From an uncultured Alistipes sp. (GTDB taxonomy: Bacteria; Bacteroidota; Bacteroidia; Bacteroidales; UBA932), in contig CABMPD010000004.1 of NCBI GenBank assembly GCA_902388455.1, forward strand, positions 1 through 64,000: DNA of 64,000 bases. Direction: 5' to 3'. Below, piece after piece: positions 15,831 to 24,625 of the stretch (position 1 is its first letter; every line of letters starts with the position of its first letter). A program made the translations under genes and the position numbers. The notes under the pieces are model-generated. The model did no database searches. It had not been told where the DNA came from and saw only the letters and a program-made list of their open reading frames with translations.

Positions 15831-18800
15831 CTAGTCTCTGATATCACTGCCAATGTTGTTGGATGTCGGAGACCAGAATTTACTGTCGGCAATGCTTTTA
15901 TTGAGACTACTGCTGCTTGAGCCAGGGCAGTTTGTAATCCTGTATTCGGCTGGACTGTCTATGGTTCTCATCGGCAGTTGCTCGAAGAAAAGATTGAGCG
16001 CGTCTACCTCCAGAAGGTTGTGGTCGAGATCTGCCTGCATAAGTGACTCGCATCCGTCTACAGATAGTGTGCTCAGTTTACTGTAGTCAAGGTCTATCAG
16101 TCTGAGACTTGTGCAGTTTGACAAGTTCAGGCTTCTGGCTTTGTAGTAATATCTCATGACAAGAGTATCAAGGGCTGTGTAGCCGCTCAGGTCAATGTCC
16201 GTGCTGTCGGATAGACTGGTGCCGGTATTTTCTAGGAACAGGTGCTTCAAAGTCTGTTTACCGTTCAGGTTGCTGGCACCCAGATCAAGGTTACCGCAGG
16301 ATTTTACGGTGACTTTCCTTATGTTAGAACCTTCGGAAATGTTTATGGCTCTGAGTTCATTCATATTTTCCAAGTACAGTTTTTCCAGAGCCGGCAGTGT
16401 AAGGTTCAGCTCTTCCAGATAGTTGGTGTTGGATATGGAAAGATCGGAGAGAGATATTGTTCCGTCCAGATTAATGTATCTTATTGTAGAACTGTTCAGC
16501 TCAAGCGCCGGCAGTGAAGAGCATCCGCTGAGTATGAGAGAGTCTGGATTTGACGGCTGATTAAGGTGGATTTCACTGAGCTGTGTCAGGCCCTGGCAGT
16601 TGATGCTCGATAGGGGAATATTGGCGATGTTCATGAACTTCAACTGTGTGAGAGGTCTGAGGTCAAGTCTCTTGAATGAGTCCATATTGTTGAGCTGCAG
16701 ATACTGCAGATTGGGGAACTGTCCAAGGTCAAATGCAGGAAGGCTTGAAGACTCGTTGTTGTTCCATAATCTTATGTATGTGATATTGCTGCAGCCTTCG
16801 GAGTAGAAGAAATACAGGTTGTAGCAGTCAGTAATATCTATATGTTTCAATGACTCACATCCGGCAACGGATACCCTGCTCAGGCCTTCTATGTCTGATA
16901 TGCGGAGCTCCTCTATTTTTGAGTCGGCGAAGGATATGTAGTTGAGATTTTCCATGTAGGCTCCGTCAAGACCTATGTAGGCTTTTTTTATGTCCGTATT
17001 GTTTAAAGTCAGTGTACTTATTCCGGGGCAGCGGTCCAGATATAGTCTTTTGACGGAGGCATTTTTGACTGAAAGGTCGGAAAAATTGGTTAATCCGTCA
17101 ATCTTAACACCACCGATGGAAGGACATCCGTCCAGAACAATAGTTGTTGTATTGGTCTCGTTCCCATTGCTGTATATATAAACCGAGTCCAGTAATGTGC
17201 ATCCGGAGAAATTCAATGAATCCTGCTTGATTGTGCTGTTGATGCCGTAGGAACTGTATGTAAATCTTTTTAATGATGAGCTGTCTACCCTGAATCGGGT
17301 CAGATTATTTAAACTCTCGTTGTAGAAGTTTAGTTCTTCTATTCCGGATTTGCTTAAATTCAGGGAAATCAGGCTTGAACGCAGCACGTTCGGGAATGAT
17401 TTCAGGGCAGAGCATCCGCTTATGTCGACATGTTCGATGTAGTTGCAGCCTGTAACGGACAGGTTGTTGAGCCGTGCATTGGAAGAAAAGTCAAGAGTGG
17501 CCAAAGAATCTGAGTTGCTGATGTATGCTTCGGCCACTGATGCTTCCGAGGCATCTATGACCTGGAGTCTGCGCAGATATTCGAAATCCAGGGAATTAAT
17601 GTTGTTACAGCCGGATATATTTATTTCTTTCAGATAGTTGCTGTTTGATGAACTGTTTGCGTGAATCTGAAGTTTGGACAGCTCAGGGCATCCGGAAAAG
17701 TCGAGTCTTTCTATGGTGGAGTTGCTTAAAAATACAGAGAATTCTTTTAATGAAGAACATCCGCTTATATCGATGGATGCAAGTGGAATGTATGTCCATC
17801 CTCCGTCACTGGTCGCGAATGAAGTGAGAGTCTCGAGTGAGGAACATCCGTTTATATCTATGTCAGCCAGTGAGCTGCTGCCCAGTTCAAGGGTTGTAAG
17901 GCCTGAGCATCCAGGGAGTTTAAGTTCTGTCAGGTTGTCACAGTTTGAGATGGTCAGGCTGGTCAGTCTCGGCAGCCCGTTGTCATTGGAGTTTATGGTG
18001 GAAAGAGCATTCAGATTGCTTAGATAAGCATACTCAAGGGACAGGCAGGCAGAGAGATTGATGTTAGTCAGTTCTGAATTGTCGCTGAGGCTCAGGTTTT
18101 TGAGGGCAGTCATTGCATTGAAGTCCAACTCGGCCATGCTGCTGTTTCTTATATCCAGTTCTATCAGAGACGTGCAGTTTTCAAAAGCGATCTCGTCAAT
18201 TCCGTATGATTCGTTATAGAAGTAACTTATGTGTTCTCCTTCGATGAGATAATCTCCATAGTCGATATAATTGTAGTGTTTATAAGCATCAGAACAGGTT
18301 GAGACAAGTGTCGTGTCTGTTCCGGATATTCTGTAGATGGAGCAGTAGCCTCCCACGCCTATGGTGTTGGAATTGGAGGTATGGAATGTAATCTTCTGTG
18401 TTACACCGTTGGACTGCAGGAGAGTGAGAGGGTAAGTGTTGTTCTCCTCGGCCTTGAAGGAGACTTCCAGGCAAGACGAGTTGCTGCCGGTAAGGTCGCG
18501 CAGGGTGGTGAACCGCACGGTATCGCCTGAACTGCCCGACAGGGATGGACTGATACCGCTGGCAGTCTCGCCGGTACTCAAGTTCTCCACGCTGTAAGCA
18601 CTGAGTACTTCCGAACTGAGGTTGGTGCTCCATTTTCCGAGGCGGCTGTTTATCACCACGTCTCTTGACGAGCGTTCCTCTACTGGGAACAGCAGTGTGT
18701 TTTCTGAGAATGTAACCAGACCGAAGTCGTCATCGTAGAAATTATTTTCGATGAAGTCATCGCTGTATATGATATCGCCCAAAGTGAAACCGACATCGGC

Positions 18801-19634
18801 ATTGTCCTTGTGCAGATAGATGGTAATCGTGTAGTCTTTGCCGGCTTCCAGAGAGGATGGCAGGGGTGCCTTGAATGTAACGGCGCGGCTGCCTGAAACT
18901 ACAGTTCTGAGTTCTACTTCGGGATTAGGATCGATGGTAGGGAATGTGTAGACGTAGTCGGAATGGCAGGAGGTTTGGGTTATGTGGAGATCGGTATGTA
19001 TTGTGTTGCTGCCGTTGTATGAGTGTGAGAAGTCGCTGCCGAAGACTATGCCGGAGGCTACTCCGGAAACGGCAACTGATACAGAGTCGAAGTATCCTGT
19101 GAGATTGGAGACTGTGTCTTCGCCAATGATGAGTTTCAGCACTGGTTGTATCCTTGCGACTGCTCTTGTCATTGCGATGTTCTCTTCTCCGCCTCCGGAA
19201 TATCCGGTTATGCCGCCGTAGAGGACATCTTGTCCTGCGCTGCGGCCTTCCTCAGTGACAACAGACAGCAGAGTGTCAGGCATGGCAGAGCGGACAGTAA
19301 GGCCTGGACTGTGTATGGAAACAGTGGTGAAGAGAATGTCGGTGGCATCTGATGGAATAGTAAAGTAGTAGATTCCGTCCGCCCGGTTGTCATTTTTCAC
19401 TGGAGAGACGGGGGTTTGTGTCCCGGCATTGAAGGGGTATGCAAAGAGAGAGTCGGCGTAGACAGTTCCCGCTGCCTTGGTCTGCTCAATGTCGAAAGAG
19501 GGGTACTGGACATTCAGGGCCAGTGCCTCTGTCTGATGATTGAAAGCAGTCTCTTCAATCCGGCTGCAGCCGCAGAGTGTGGATAAGACTGCAAGGAGAA
19601 CCGATGCTGTGTATATGTATTGATGTCTGTTCAT
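15831..19634 (-). CDS. Giant leucine-rich-repeat surface lipoprotein with fimbrillin-like N-terminus
   Basis: 1267 residues from the ATG at 19634; an in-frame TTG three codons upstream is less likely. The signal peptide ends in a lipobox (LCGC), so it is a lipoprotein. Residues about 45-290 resemble a fimbrillin-like module: TKAAG, then FAYPF, YYFTIP, DILFTTVS, RAVARIQPVLK and DYTITIYL. A beta-rich linker follows to about 430. From about 480 to 1215 run some thirty leucine-rich repeats of 21-24 residues with recurring NLS, SGCSSL and LxxLxL patterns, then a short C-terminal cap. Such proteins are typically surface adhesins or binders. Last gene of the six-gene operon; it ends 43 bases before the LysR gene. 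Ligand unknown. Confidence 0.85.
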   Translation of the reverse strand: MNRHQYIYTASVLLAVLSTLCGCSRIEETAFNHQTEALALNVQYPSFDIEQTKAAGTVYADSLFAYPFNAGTQTPVSPVKNDNRADGIYYFTIPSDATDILFTTVSIHSPGLTVRSAMPDTLLSVVTEEGRSAGQDVLYGGITGYSGGGEENIAMTRAVARIQPVLKLIIGEDTVSNLTGYFDSVSVAVSGVASGIVFGSDFSHSYNGSNTIHTDLHITQTSCHSDYVYTFPTIDPNPEVELRTVVSGSRAVTFKAPLPSSLEAGKDYTITIYLHKDNADVGFTLGDIIYSDDFIENNFYDDDFGLVTFSENTLLFPVEERSSRDVVINSRLGKWSTNLSSEVLSAYSVENLSTGETASGISPSLSGSSGDTVRFTTLRDLTGSNSSCLEVSFKAEENNTYPLTLLQSNGVTQKITFHTSNSNTIGVGGYCSIYRISGTDTTLVSTCSDAYKHYNYIDYGDYLIEGEHISYFYNESYGIDEIAFENCTSLIELDIRNSSMAELDFNAMTALKNLSLSDNSELTNINLSACLSLEYAYLSNLNALSTINSNDNGLPRLTSLTISNCDNLTELKLPGCSGLTTLELGSSSLADIDINGCSSLETLTSFATSDGGWTYIPLASIDISGCSSLKEFSVFLSNSTIERLDFSGCPELSKLQIHANSSSNSNYLKEINISGCNNINSLDFEYLRRLQVIDASEASVAEAYISNSDSLATLDFSSNARLNNLSVTGCNYIEHVDISGCSALKSFPNVLRSSLISLNLSKSGIEELNFYNESLNNLTRFRVDSSSLKRFTYSSYGINSTIKQDSLNFSGCTLLDSVYIYSNGNETNTTTIVLDGCPSIGGVKIDGLTNFSDLSVKNASVKRLYLDRCPGISTLTLNNTDIKKAYIGLDGAYMENLNYISFADSKIEELRISDIEGLSRVSVAGCESLKHIDITDCYNLYFFYSEGCSNITYIRLWNNNESSSLPAFDLGQFPNLQYLQLNNMDSFKRLDLRPLTQLKFMNIANIPLSSINCQGLTQLSEIHLNQPSNPDSLILSGCSSLPALELNSSTIRYINLDGTISLSDLSISNTNYLEELNLTLPALEKLYLENMNELRAINISEGSNIRKVTVKSCGNLDLGASNLNGKQTLKHLFLENTGTSLSDSTDIDLSGYTALDTLVMRYYYKARSLNLSNCTSLRLIDLDYSKLSTLSVDGCESLMQADLDHNLLEVDALNLFFEQLPMRTIDSPAEYRITNCPGSSSSSLNKSIADSKFWSPTSNNIGSDIRD

Positions 19635-19646
19635 ATAAGGCAATAT

Positions 19647-21422
19647 TTACTCCAGTGTGCTTGCTGGTACGGTTAGTATGATGGTATTTAATTCGTTCAG
19701 GGATGTGGTGAAGTTGAAACCGGTGCTTTTCATCTCTCCGTCAGGAGTAAGGACCAGTATCTGGGCATAACGCGAATCGTTGTAATCCATGAAGTAGTAC
19801 ATATACTCCGGAGTCAATTGCCACAGTGTGCGTCCTTCGTATTCAACGGCGGTCAGGTCCTCCGCATTGTAAGGGCCGGTCTCTGTCTCATCGGTGGAGA
19901 CGTAGTTGTGGAAACTGCCGTCGATAGGATTATATGTGTTGTAGATACTGTTGCCTAGCCCTATCCAGAAGTATTGTACCAAATCTGCCGGTGAAGGTGC
20001 TTCTTCTCCCTCCTCTGTTTTGAACTCTATCAGGAACTGCACGCCTGTACTTTTTCTGAACAGCTGGATTTCCATATTCTTACCAGCATCTTCGATGGTT
20101 ACTTCTCCGCTGAATCCTGTTATAAGCGGTGTTCCGGCTGTTGACGAATGACTCTCGTTGATGCTGATGTACAGATCGTTGAGATTCAGCCCGGACGTAT
20201 CAATTCTATATGGTGTCACAGATGCAAGGTAGTCAGATTCAGTTGAGCACAAATCTGTATTTGAGAACATTATGTCCTGTGTGCCTTTGGGGACGGAGAA
20301 GGTATATCTTCCATTATATATCGCTTTCTGAGGCTGGGGGTATCCGGCGGCGAGAGTACCGCCAGTGTCGTTCATGAACGGATACACCCACAGGGTGTCC
20401 GTGCCCAGGATGAAGTCCTTGTAAGTAGTGTCGCCAACAGACGTGGTTTCCATGCCGATACTCATGCCCAGGGACGGCTCTATGACAATATCGGTATAGT
20501 CCATGTTCACCTCTATATCCTCATGTATAAGACTGTCTACCTCGAAGCTGAATCCGTCACTTCTCTGACGGAGAGATAGTGTGAGGTTATAGTGTTTGTT
20601 CGGTTCTATGGATGTTCCGAAACTGGAGACGAGTGTCTGTATGTTCCCTGTGGTTGTGGTGACTGTCAGGGTGATGTCTGGAATACTGCCGGGAGCTGAT
20701 GGAAATATGAACCGTTCTTGAATCAAGCTGAGTGTGGAGGATGCCGGTATTGTAGAGCTGCTCCAGACGTTGGTCACTTCTCCATAGTAGATGCCGGTGG
20801 TGTCGTCTATAGAGGGTATGCAGAATGTAGATGCGCTAGGCAGGTTTACCTGTACTTTAGAGATGTATTCGGACAGGTCCTCAATGAGGACATCATTGCT
20901 GCCTTTTTGCTTTACTCTGAAATTGAGGGATATCTGTGCCGCCTTGCGTTTCAGGGTTACCGTAGGTATCTCAGGAGAGTCAGTGCCTGCGTCTTCTTTA
21001 GGCAGGTTGCCGATAACCAAATCGGTATCGCTTCCTGAGGAGCCGTCGGGGACTGTGATTTTAATAAGAGTGTCTATGCCTGCAGGTGCCGTCAGGCTGT
21101 ATCCTCCGTTTCCGTCAGTGATGTTGGAGAAAAGTATGTCCTGAGACGTTTGCGGCATAAAATAGGTGTATTCTGTGCCGATGACAGAATTTGCAGTGAT
21201 GGGGATACCATTGAGATCCGCCAGTTCTCCTTCCAGGGAGAAGGGGTATGCGTATATCATGTCGTTGCCCAGATTGACGGTGCTTTTGGTCATCGGCGCG
21301 TATGTCCGTATTTTTAGGATATTCCCGCTTTCTTTATCCGGCCCTGTTTTTTCTACAGTACAGGATGATACTGAAAGGATGGCCAGCAGGGGCAGGATGT
21401 ATTTATGATTAAGATGGCTCAT
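19647..21422 (-). CDS. Fimbrillin-like lipoprotein with two tandem modules
   Basis: 591 residues with a signal peptide and lipobox SVSSC near residue 21. Two related modules are visible. The first (about 35-310) has TKSTV, YAYPF, YFMPQTSQDILFSN and RKAAQISLNFRVK; the second (about 320-591) has LWVYPF, YTFSVPKGTQDIMFSN and FRKSTGVQFLIEF. The TKA/TRA-type start, the YPF and DILFSN strands, and the later R-x-A-x-I strand resemble the fimbrillin (Mfa/FimA-like) superfamily. I infer surface display after lipidation. The start lies 2 bases after the stop of the BACON/LRR gene upstream, and the next gene begins 12 bases downstream. Confidence 0.75.
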   Translation of the reverse strand: MSHLNHKYILPLLAILSVSSCTVEKTGPDKESGNILKIRTYAPMTKSTVNLGNDMIYAYPFSLEGELADLNGIPITANSVIGTEYTYFMPQTSQDILFSNITDGNGGYSLTAPAGIDTLIKITVPDGSSGSDTDLVIGNLPKEDAGTDSPEIPTVTLKRKAAQISLNFRVKQKGSNDVLIEDLSEYISKVQVNLPSASTFCIPSIDDTTGIYYGEVTNVWSSSTIPASSTLSLIQERFIFPSAPGSIPDITLTVTTTTGNIQTLVSSFGTSIEPNKHYNLTLSLRQRSDGFSFEVDSLIHEDIEVNMDYTDIVIEPSLGMSIGMETTSVGDTTYKDFILGTDTLWVYPFMNDTGGTLAAGYPQPQKAIYNGRYTFSVPKGTQDIMFSNTDLCSTESDYLASVTPYRIDTSGLNLNDLYISINESHSSTAGTPLITGFSGEVTIEDAGKNMEIQLFRKSTGVQFLIEFKTEEGEEAPSPADLVQYFWIGLGNSIYNTYNPIDGSFHNYVSTDETETGPYNAEDLTAVEYEGRTLWQLTPEYMYYFMDYNDSRYAQILVLTPDGEMKSTGFNFTTSLNELNTIILTVPASTLE

Positions 21423-21424
21423 AT

Positions 21425-23917
21425 TTAAAATTCAATTTCTTTGTCAATATTTTCTATAATGTCGACCTTGAACTGGTTGCCGCTTTCATTGGAGAAATCA
21501 TAGAGATTGACGGAAAGGGCGTAGTCATAATTCGGAGCCAGGGTCTTGAACGCACCTGCTCTTGATATTGTTCTTCCGTCGATGAACGTTACTTCTACTG
21601 TGATAGATAGGGAAGCTCCGTTAGAAGGGGGCAGTACATGGAGGTCTGTCGCTAGAAGCTGCTCTTCTGAAGTGGAAATGTCCTCTGTGCTGAATGTCAG
21701 CGTTCCGTTGCCGTGATATCTGCCTTGACCATCCTCATCAAGGATGTATGATGCTGACATTCCTGTAGCAATCACCCTGACGGATGATATCTCGGATGAG
21801 AGATTCTGGCACTTCTCGCCTGTTTCATTGTAGTAAGAGAGAGTCAGGGAAGAGATTTTGGAACTTACTCTTTGGGGTTCTACCGTAAGTTGTATATTTT
21901 CCTGAAGTTCGATATCTGCGTTATAGCTTACGAGGAGATCTGAGCTCAGTCCTGTCTGTCCAGACATATTCCATTGGAGGAAACCGGATAAGTCAGACGG
22001 GGCACTGGCTTCAATATTGGAAAAGACAAGATCTTGGCTTCCCTGGTAGAATGTGAATGAGAAAAGGTTTTCAGCCTCGTATTCTCCGTATACTGTCTCT
22101 CCGCTGCCTATGATGTCTTCACGGAAGTAGTAGCCGTAGAAATTTGTCGGTGATATGACTTCTGTTTCAGCCGAATTGGCCCATGACGGCAATGCAAGGG
22201 AGAGGAATATTGAGACAGGAGACTCGGGTAATCCGTCAGTAGCAATCTTCTGGACAGCTCCGTATGTTATGCCGATGTCCTCAACCAGGGCATAGGTCCG
22301 GATATAGTATATCGTTCCGCTTTCACCATTGAACCGGTCTGTCCAAGTGTGCGGCATGCTCCAGCTGTCATTAAGGGAGTGCTGGGATATCTCCATATAG
22401 TTGTCCAGCGACACTTCAGGAGAGCGTCCCAGCAGTGTTCCGAATGTCACAACGGCTGGATCGCCGGGATGCAGCATTGTCCCTGTTACCGTAATTGATT
22501 GATCGATTACGCTTATATCCAATTGGTTGTCGTCGAAACGGGCTCGCCCGATGGTATAAACTGTACTTGTGGCTGTAGATGCTTCTCCCAGTTCGTTCCT
22601 TGCGTAGGCGTATGCATAATAATATGAGGAGGAGTCTAAATCAGAAAGAGTCAGTTCTATGGAGTAGTCATCGGAGTTAGTACACTCATAGGCTGTAAGA
22701 TTGTCAGGATCTTGTCCGAAATAGAAACCCTTTCCGGTAATGTCAGATGATCCGGTATTTATAATTTCGCATGAAAGTGAAATGCTCGAGGGTGTGGAAA
22801 TAAATGAGAGTGTGCCCAGCTCCGGAATCTCGTTCGGCATATTGTCGGCTGTGATGTTGCAGTCCGGCATAAGGGATGACAGCCGGTCAATCTGTTCTTT
22901 GGGAATAGGCAGCCCGCTTATGTCGAGATTCCTCAAGGATGTCATACCGTAAAGTGCGGATATGTCGCTTATGGTGTTACTCTCACCCTGTTTACTTCCC
23001 AAAATGAGTGTTTCTAGGTTAAGATTTTCAAGGAAGGATATGTCATTTATACCGTTTTTGGAGATGTTCAGATATTTCAGACCGCTCATACGGGATATCT
23101 CTTCAAAATCCTGAATGTAGGGTGAGTGAATAATGGTCAGGGATTCAATGTATTCTTCTTCGGTCAGCTCAAGGATGCTTGTCATATTCTGGTTGCCGAC
23201 CAGCGTCCAGCTGGTAATGCTGTATTTGAACAGGGGCCTCAGGTCGTTTATAGCAGAGTTGAGCATGATGTAGGCTCCGCCGAGTATTTCATGGATATGC
23301 TCTCCTAAAGTGACCAGATCTGTATTGGAAATAGAGCCAGATCTGTAGAATGTATAGCTGGTTCCATCCACGGAAATAGTGTATTTGTCTGTCTCGGACT
23401 GTGGAGCCGCCGAAGCGTTTTGCATGCTGTTGCTTGTGGAGCCGAGCAGGATGTTTCCGGATATTCTGTTGTAGCTCTTGATGAATTCAGTTATTTCTGC
23501 GCTGGATTGAAGCAGAGTATTCCCAGTCTTGGTGCTTATACCGTTGCTGGCTTGATTGACGGTAAGTGTCAGGGAGCAATTATTGTTCTTGTCGCGAAGG
23601 GATACAGTGGCGGTTCTTTCATCTTCGGTTGTGTTCTCCTGTGCTTTTATGTGGAGAGTTTTGCCGGAGACAGATGCCGACAGCCATCCTTTGTTGGAAG
23701 AAACATTTATATAGTTTTCACGGTTTGTGGATAAAGTCCTGGTAAAGGATGTGTCGTTGCAATTGATGTTGACGGTTCTCTGTTCGTCCTGTAGGTCAAT
23801 ATATGCGAAACTGCCGTATCCGTCCACATCGGAGGTGCAGGAGCGGGAAACCAGCAATGCTGACAACAGCAGTATCAGGAACGGTAAGAAATGTCTGGTA
23901 TGGTGAGTATTCTTCAT
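21425..23917 (-). CDS. Multidomain lipoprotein: BACON, leucine-rich repeats, Fn3-like and fimbrillin-like module
   Basis: 830 residues. The signal peptide ends near SRSC, an imperfect lipobox. Residues about 35-124 look like a BACON domain (YINVSSNKGWLSASVSGKTL, ending TLTVNQAS). A short LRR block lies at about 240-350 (LKYLNISKNGINDISFLENL). Two Fn3/Ig-like sandwiches follow (SSYYYAYAYARNELGEAST and a second around 470-560). Residues about 570-830 hold a diverged copy of the module in the two downstream lipoproteins (FYGYYF, QGSQDLVFSN, RVSSKISSLTLSYYNETG). BACON domains are common in Bacteroidota surface glycan- or mucin-binding proteins. Middle gene of the operon; role most likely binding or adhesion, unproven. 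Confidence 0.78.
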   Translation of the reverse strand: MKNTHHTRHFLPFLILLLSALLVSRSCTSDVDGYGSFAYIDLQDEQRTVNINCNDTSFTRTLSTNRENYINVSSNKGWLSASVSGKTLHIKAQENTTEDERTATVSLRDKNNNCSLTLTVNQASNGISTKTGNTLLQSSAEITEFIKSYNRISGNILLGSTSNSMQNASAAPQSETDKYTISVDGTSYTFYRSGSISNTDLVTLGEHIHEILGGAYIMLNSAINDLRPLFKYSITSWTLVGNQNMTSILELTEEEYIESLTIIHSPYIQDFEEISRMSGLKYLNISKNGINDISFLENLNLETLILGSKQGESNTISDISALYGMTSLRNLDISGLPIPKEQIDRLSSLMPDCNITADNMPNEIPELGTLSFISTPSSISLSCEIINTGSSDITGKGFYFGQDPDNLTAYECTNSDDYSIELTLSDLDSSSYYYAYAYARNELGEASTATSTVYTIGRARFDDNQLDISVIDQSITVTGTMLHPGDPAVVTFGTLLGRSPEVSLDNYMEISQHSLNDSWSMPHTWTDRFNGESGTIYYIRTYALVEDIGITYGAVQKIATDGLPESPVSIFLSLALPSWANSAETEVISPTNFYGYYFREDIIGSGETVYGEYEAENLFSFTFYQGSQDLVFSNIEASAPSDLSGFLQWNMSGQTGLSSDLLVSYNADIELQENIQLTVEPQRVSSKISSLTLSYYNETGEKCQNLSSEISSVRVIATGMSASYILDEDGQGRYHGNGTLTFSTEDISTSEEQLLATDLHVLPPSNGASLSITVEVTFIDGRTISRAGAFKTLAPNYDYALSVNLYDFSNESGNQFKVDIIENIDKEIEF

Positions 23918-23944
23918 GTTTCGGAGTTTTGATTGGAATACAGA

Positions 23945-24589
23945 TTATTTAAAAGCAGATTTTCTGTAAGTGTAGAGACGGAAGCCAAGTCCGACAGAGG
24001 CTGTGATTACCGGGACACCATTTCCCATGACCACATATGCCGGGCTTAAACCGTATGTCCCGCGGATATTGAGATAGACTACTCTTCCGAAATTGAACTT
24101 GAATCCTGCAAGCAGACTGGCATAGTATTTAAGAGCTCCGGAGTCTGGATTTATTTCCAGTTCGTTGTTATAGCCTGGGTTCTCTACATATTTAGCGTTA
24201 AGCAGTATGGACTGCTGGAATCCTACTTCGAATATGGCACCGCGTCCCATCCACAGATGCAGGGAAACAGGGATATGCATGTACTGTTGAGTGAGATTGA
24301 CGTAGGTGCCGCTGTCATATCCGTCTGAAGTCAGCAATGTGTAGTTTCCGGTCTGGTAGGCGTATATGGCCTCGCCGTAGAAACCAACGACGCGGCCCAG
24401 CCTCAGCTCGAAATTTGCACCTCCGTATCCTCCGTACCCGAATCCGGGGTAAAGTTCGGGGTCAGTTTTAATATAGGTACCCAATCCGCCTCCTTCTATT
24501 CCGAAGGAAAATTTGACAAACTGTGCTTTCGCAACCGTGCTGGCAGATATCAATACAAGTATTGACAGTAAGAATCTAAGTTGTCTCAT
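23945..24589 (-). CDS. Small outer-membrane beta-barrel protein, function unknown
   Basis: 214 residues. The signal peptide ends at VAKA-Q. The mature chain shows alternating polar and aromatic residues in glycine-rich strands (FSFGIEGGGLGTYI, YGGYGGANFELRLGRVVGFY, YYASLLAGFKFNFG), suggesting an eight-strand barrel of the OmpW/OmpA-like class. I recognise no specific family. It lies between the secreted caspase gene and the BACON/LRR lipoprotein gene (36 and 27 bases away) and may anchor or expose operon products in the outer membrane; that role is inference. Confidence 0.7.
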   Translation of the reverse strand: MRQLRFLLSILVLISASTVAKAQFVKFSFGIEGGGLGTYIKTDPELYPGFGYGGYGGANFELRLGRVVGFYGEAIYAYQTGNYTLLTSDGYDSGTYVNLTQQYMHIPVSLHLWMGRGAIFEVGFQQSILLNAKYVENPGYNNELEINPDSGALKYYASLLAGFKFNFGRVVYLNIRGTYGLSPAYVVMGNGVPVITASVGLGFRLYTYRKSAFK

Positions 24590-24625
24590 GTCTGTTGTCT
24601 GGAATGATGATGATGGTTCCGTTGG

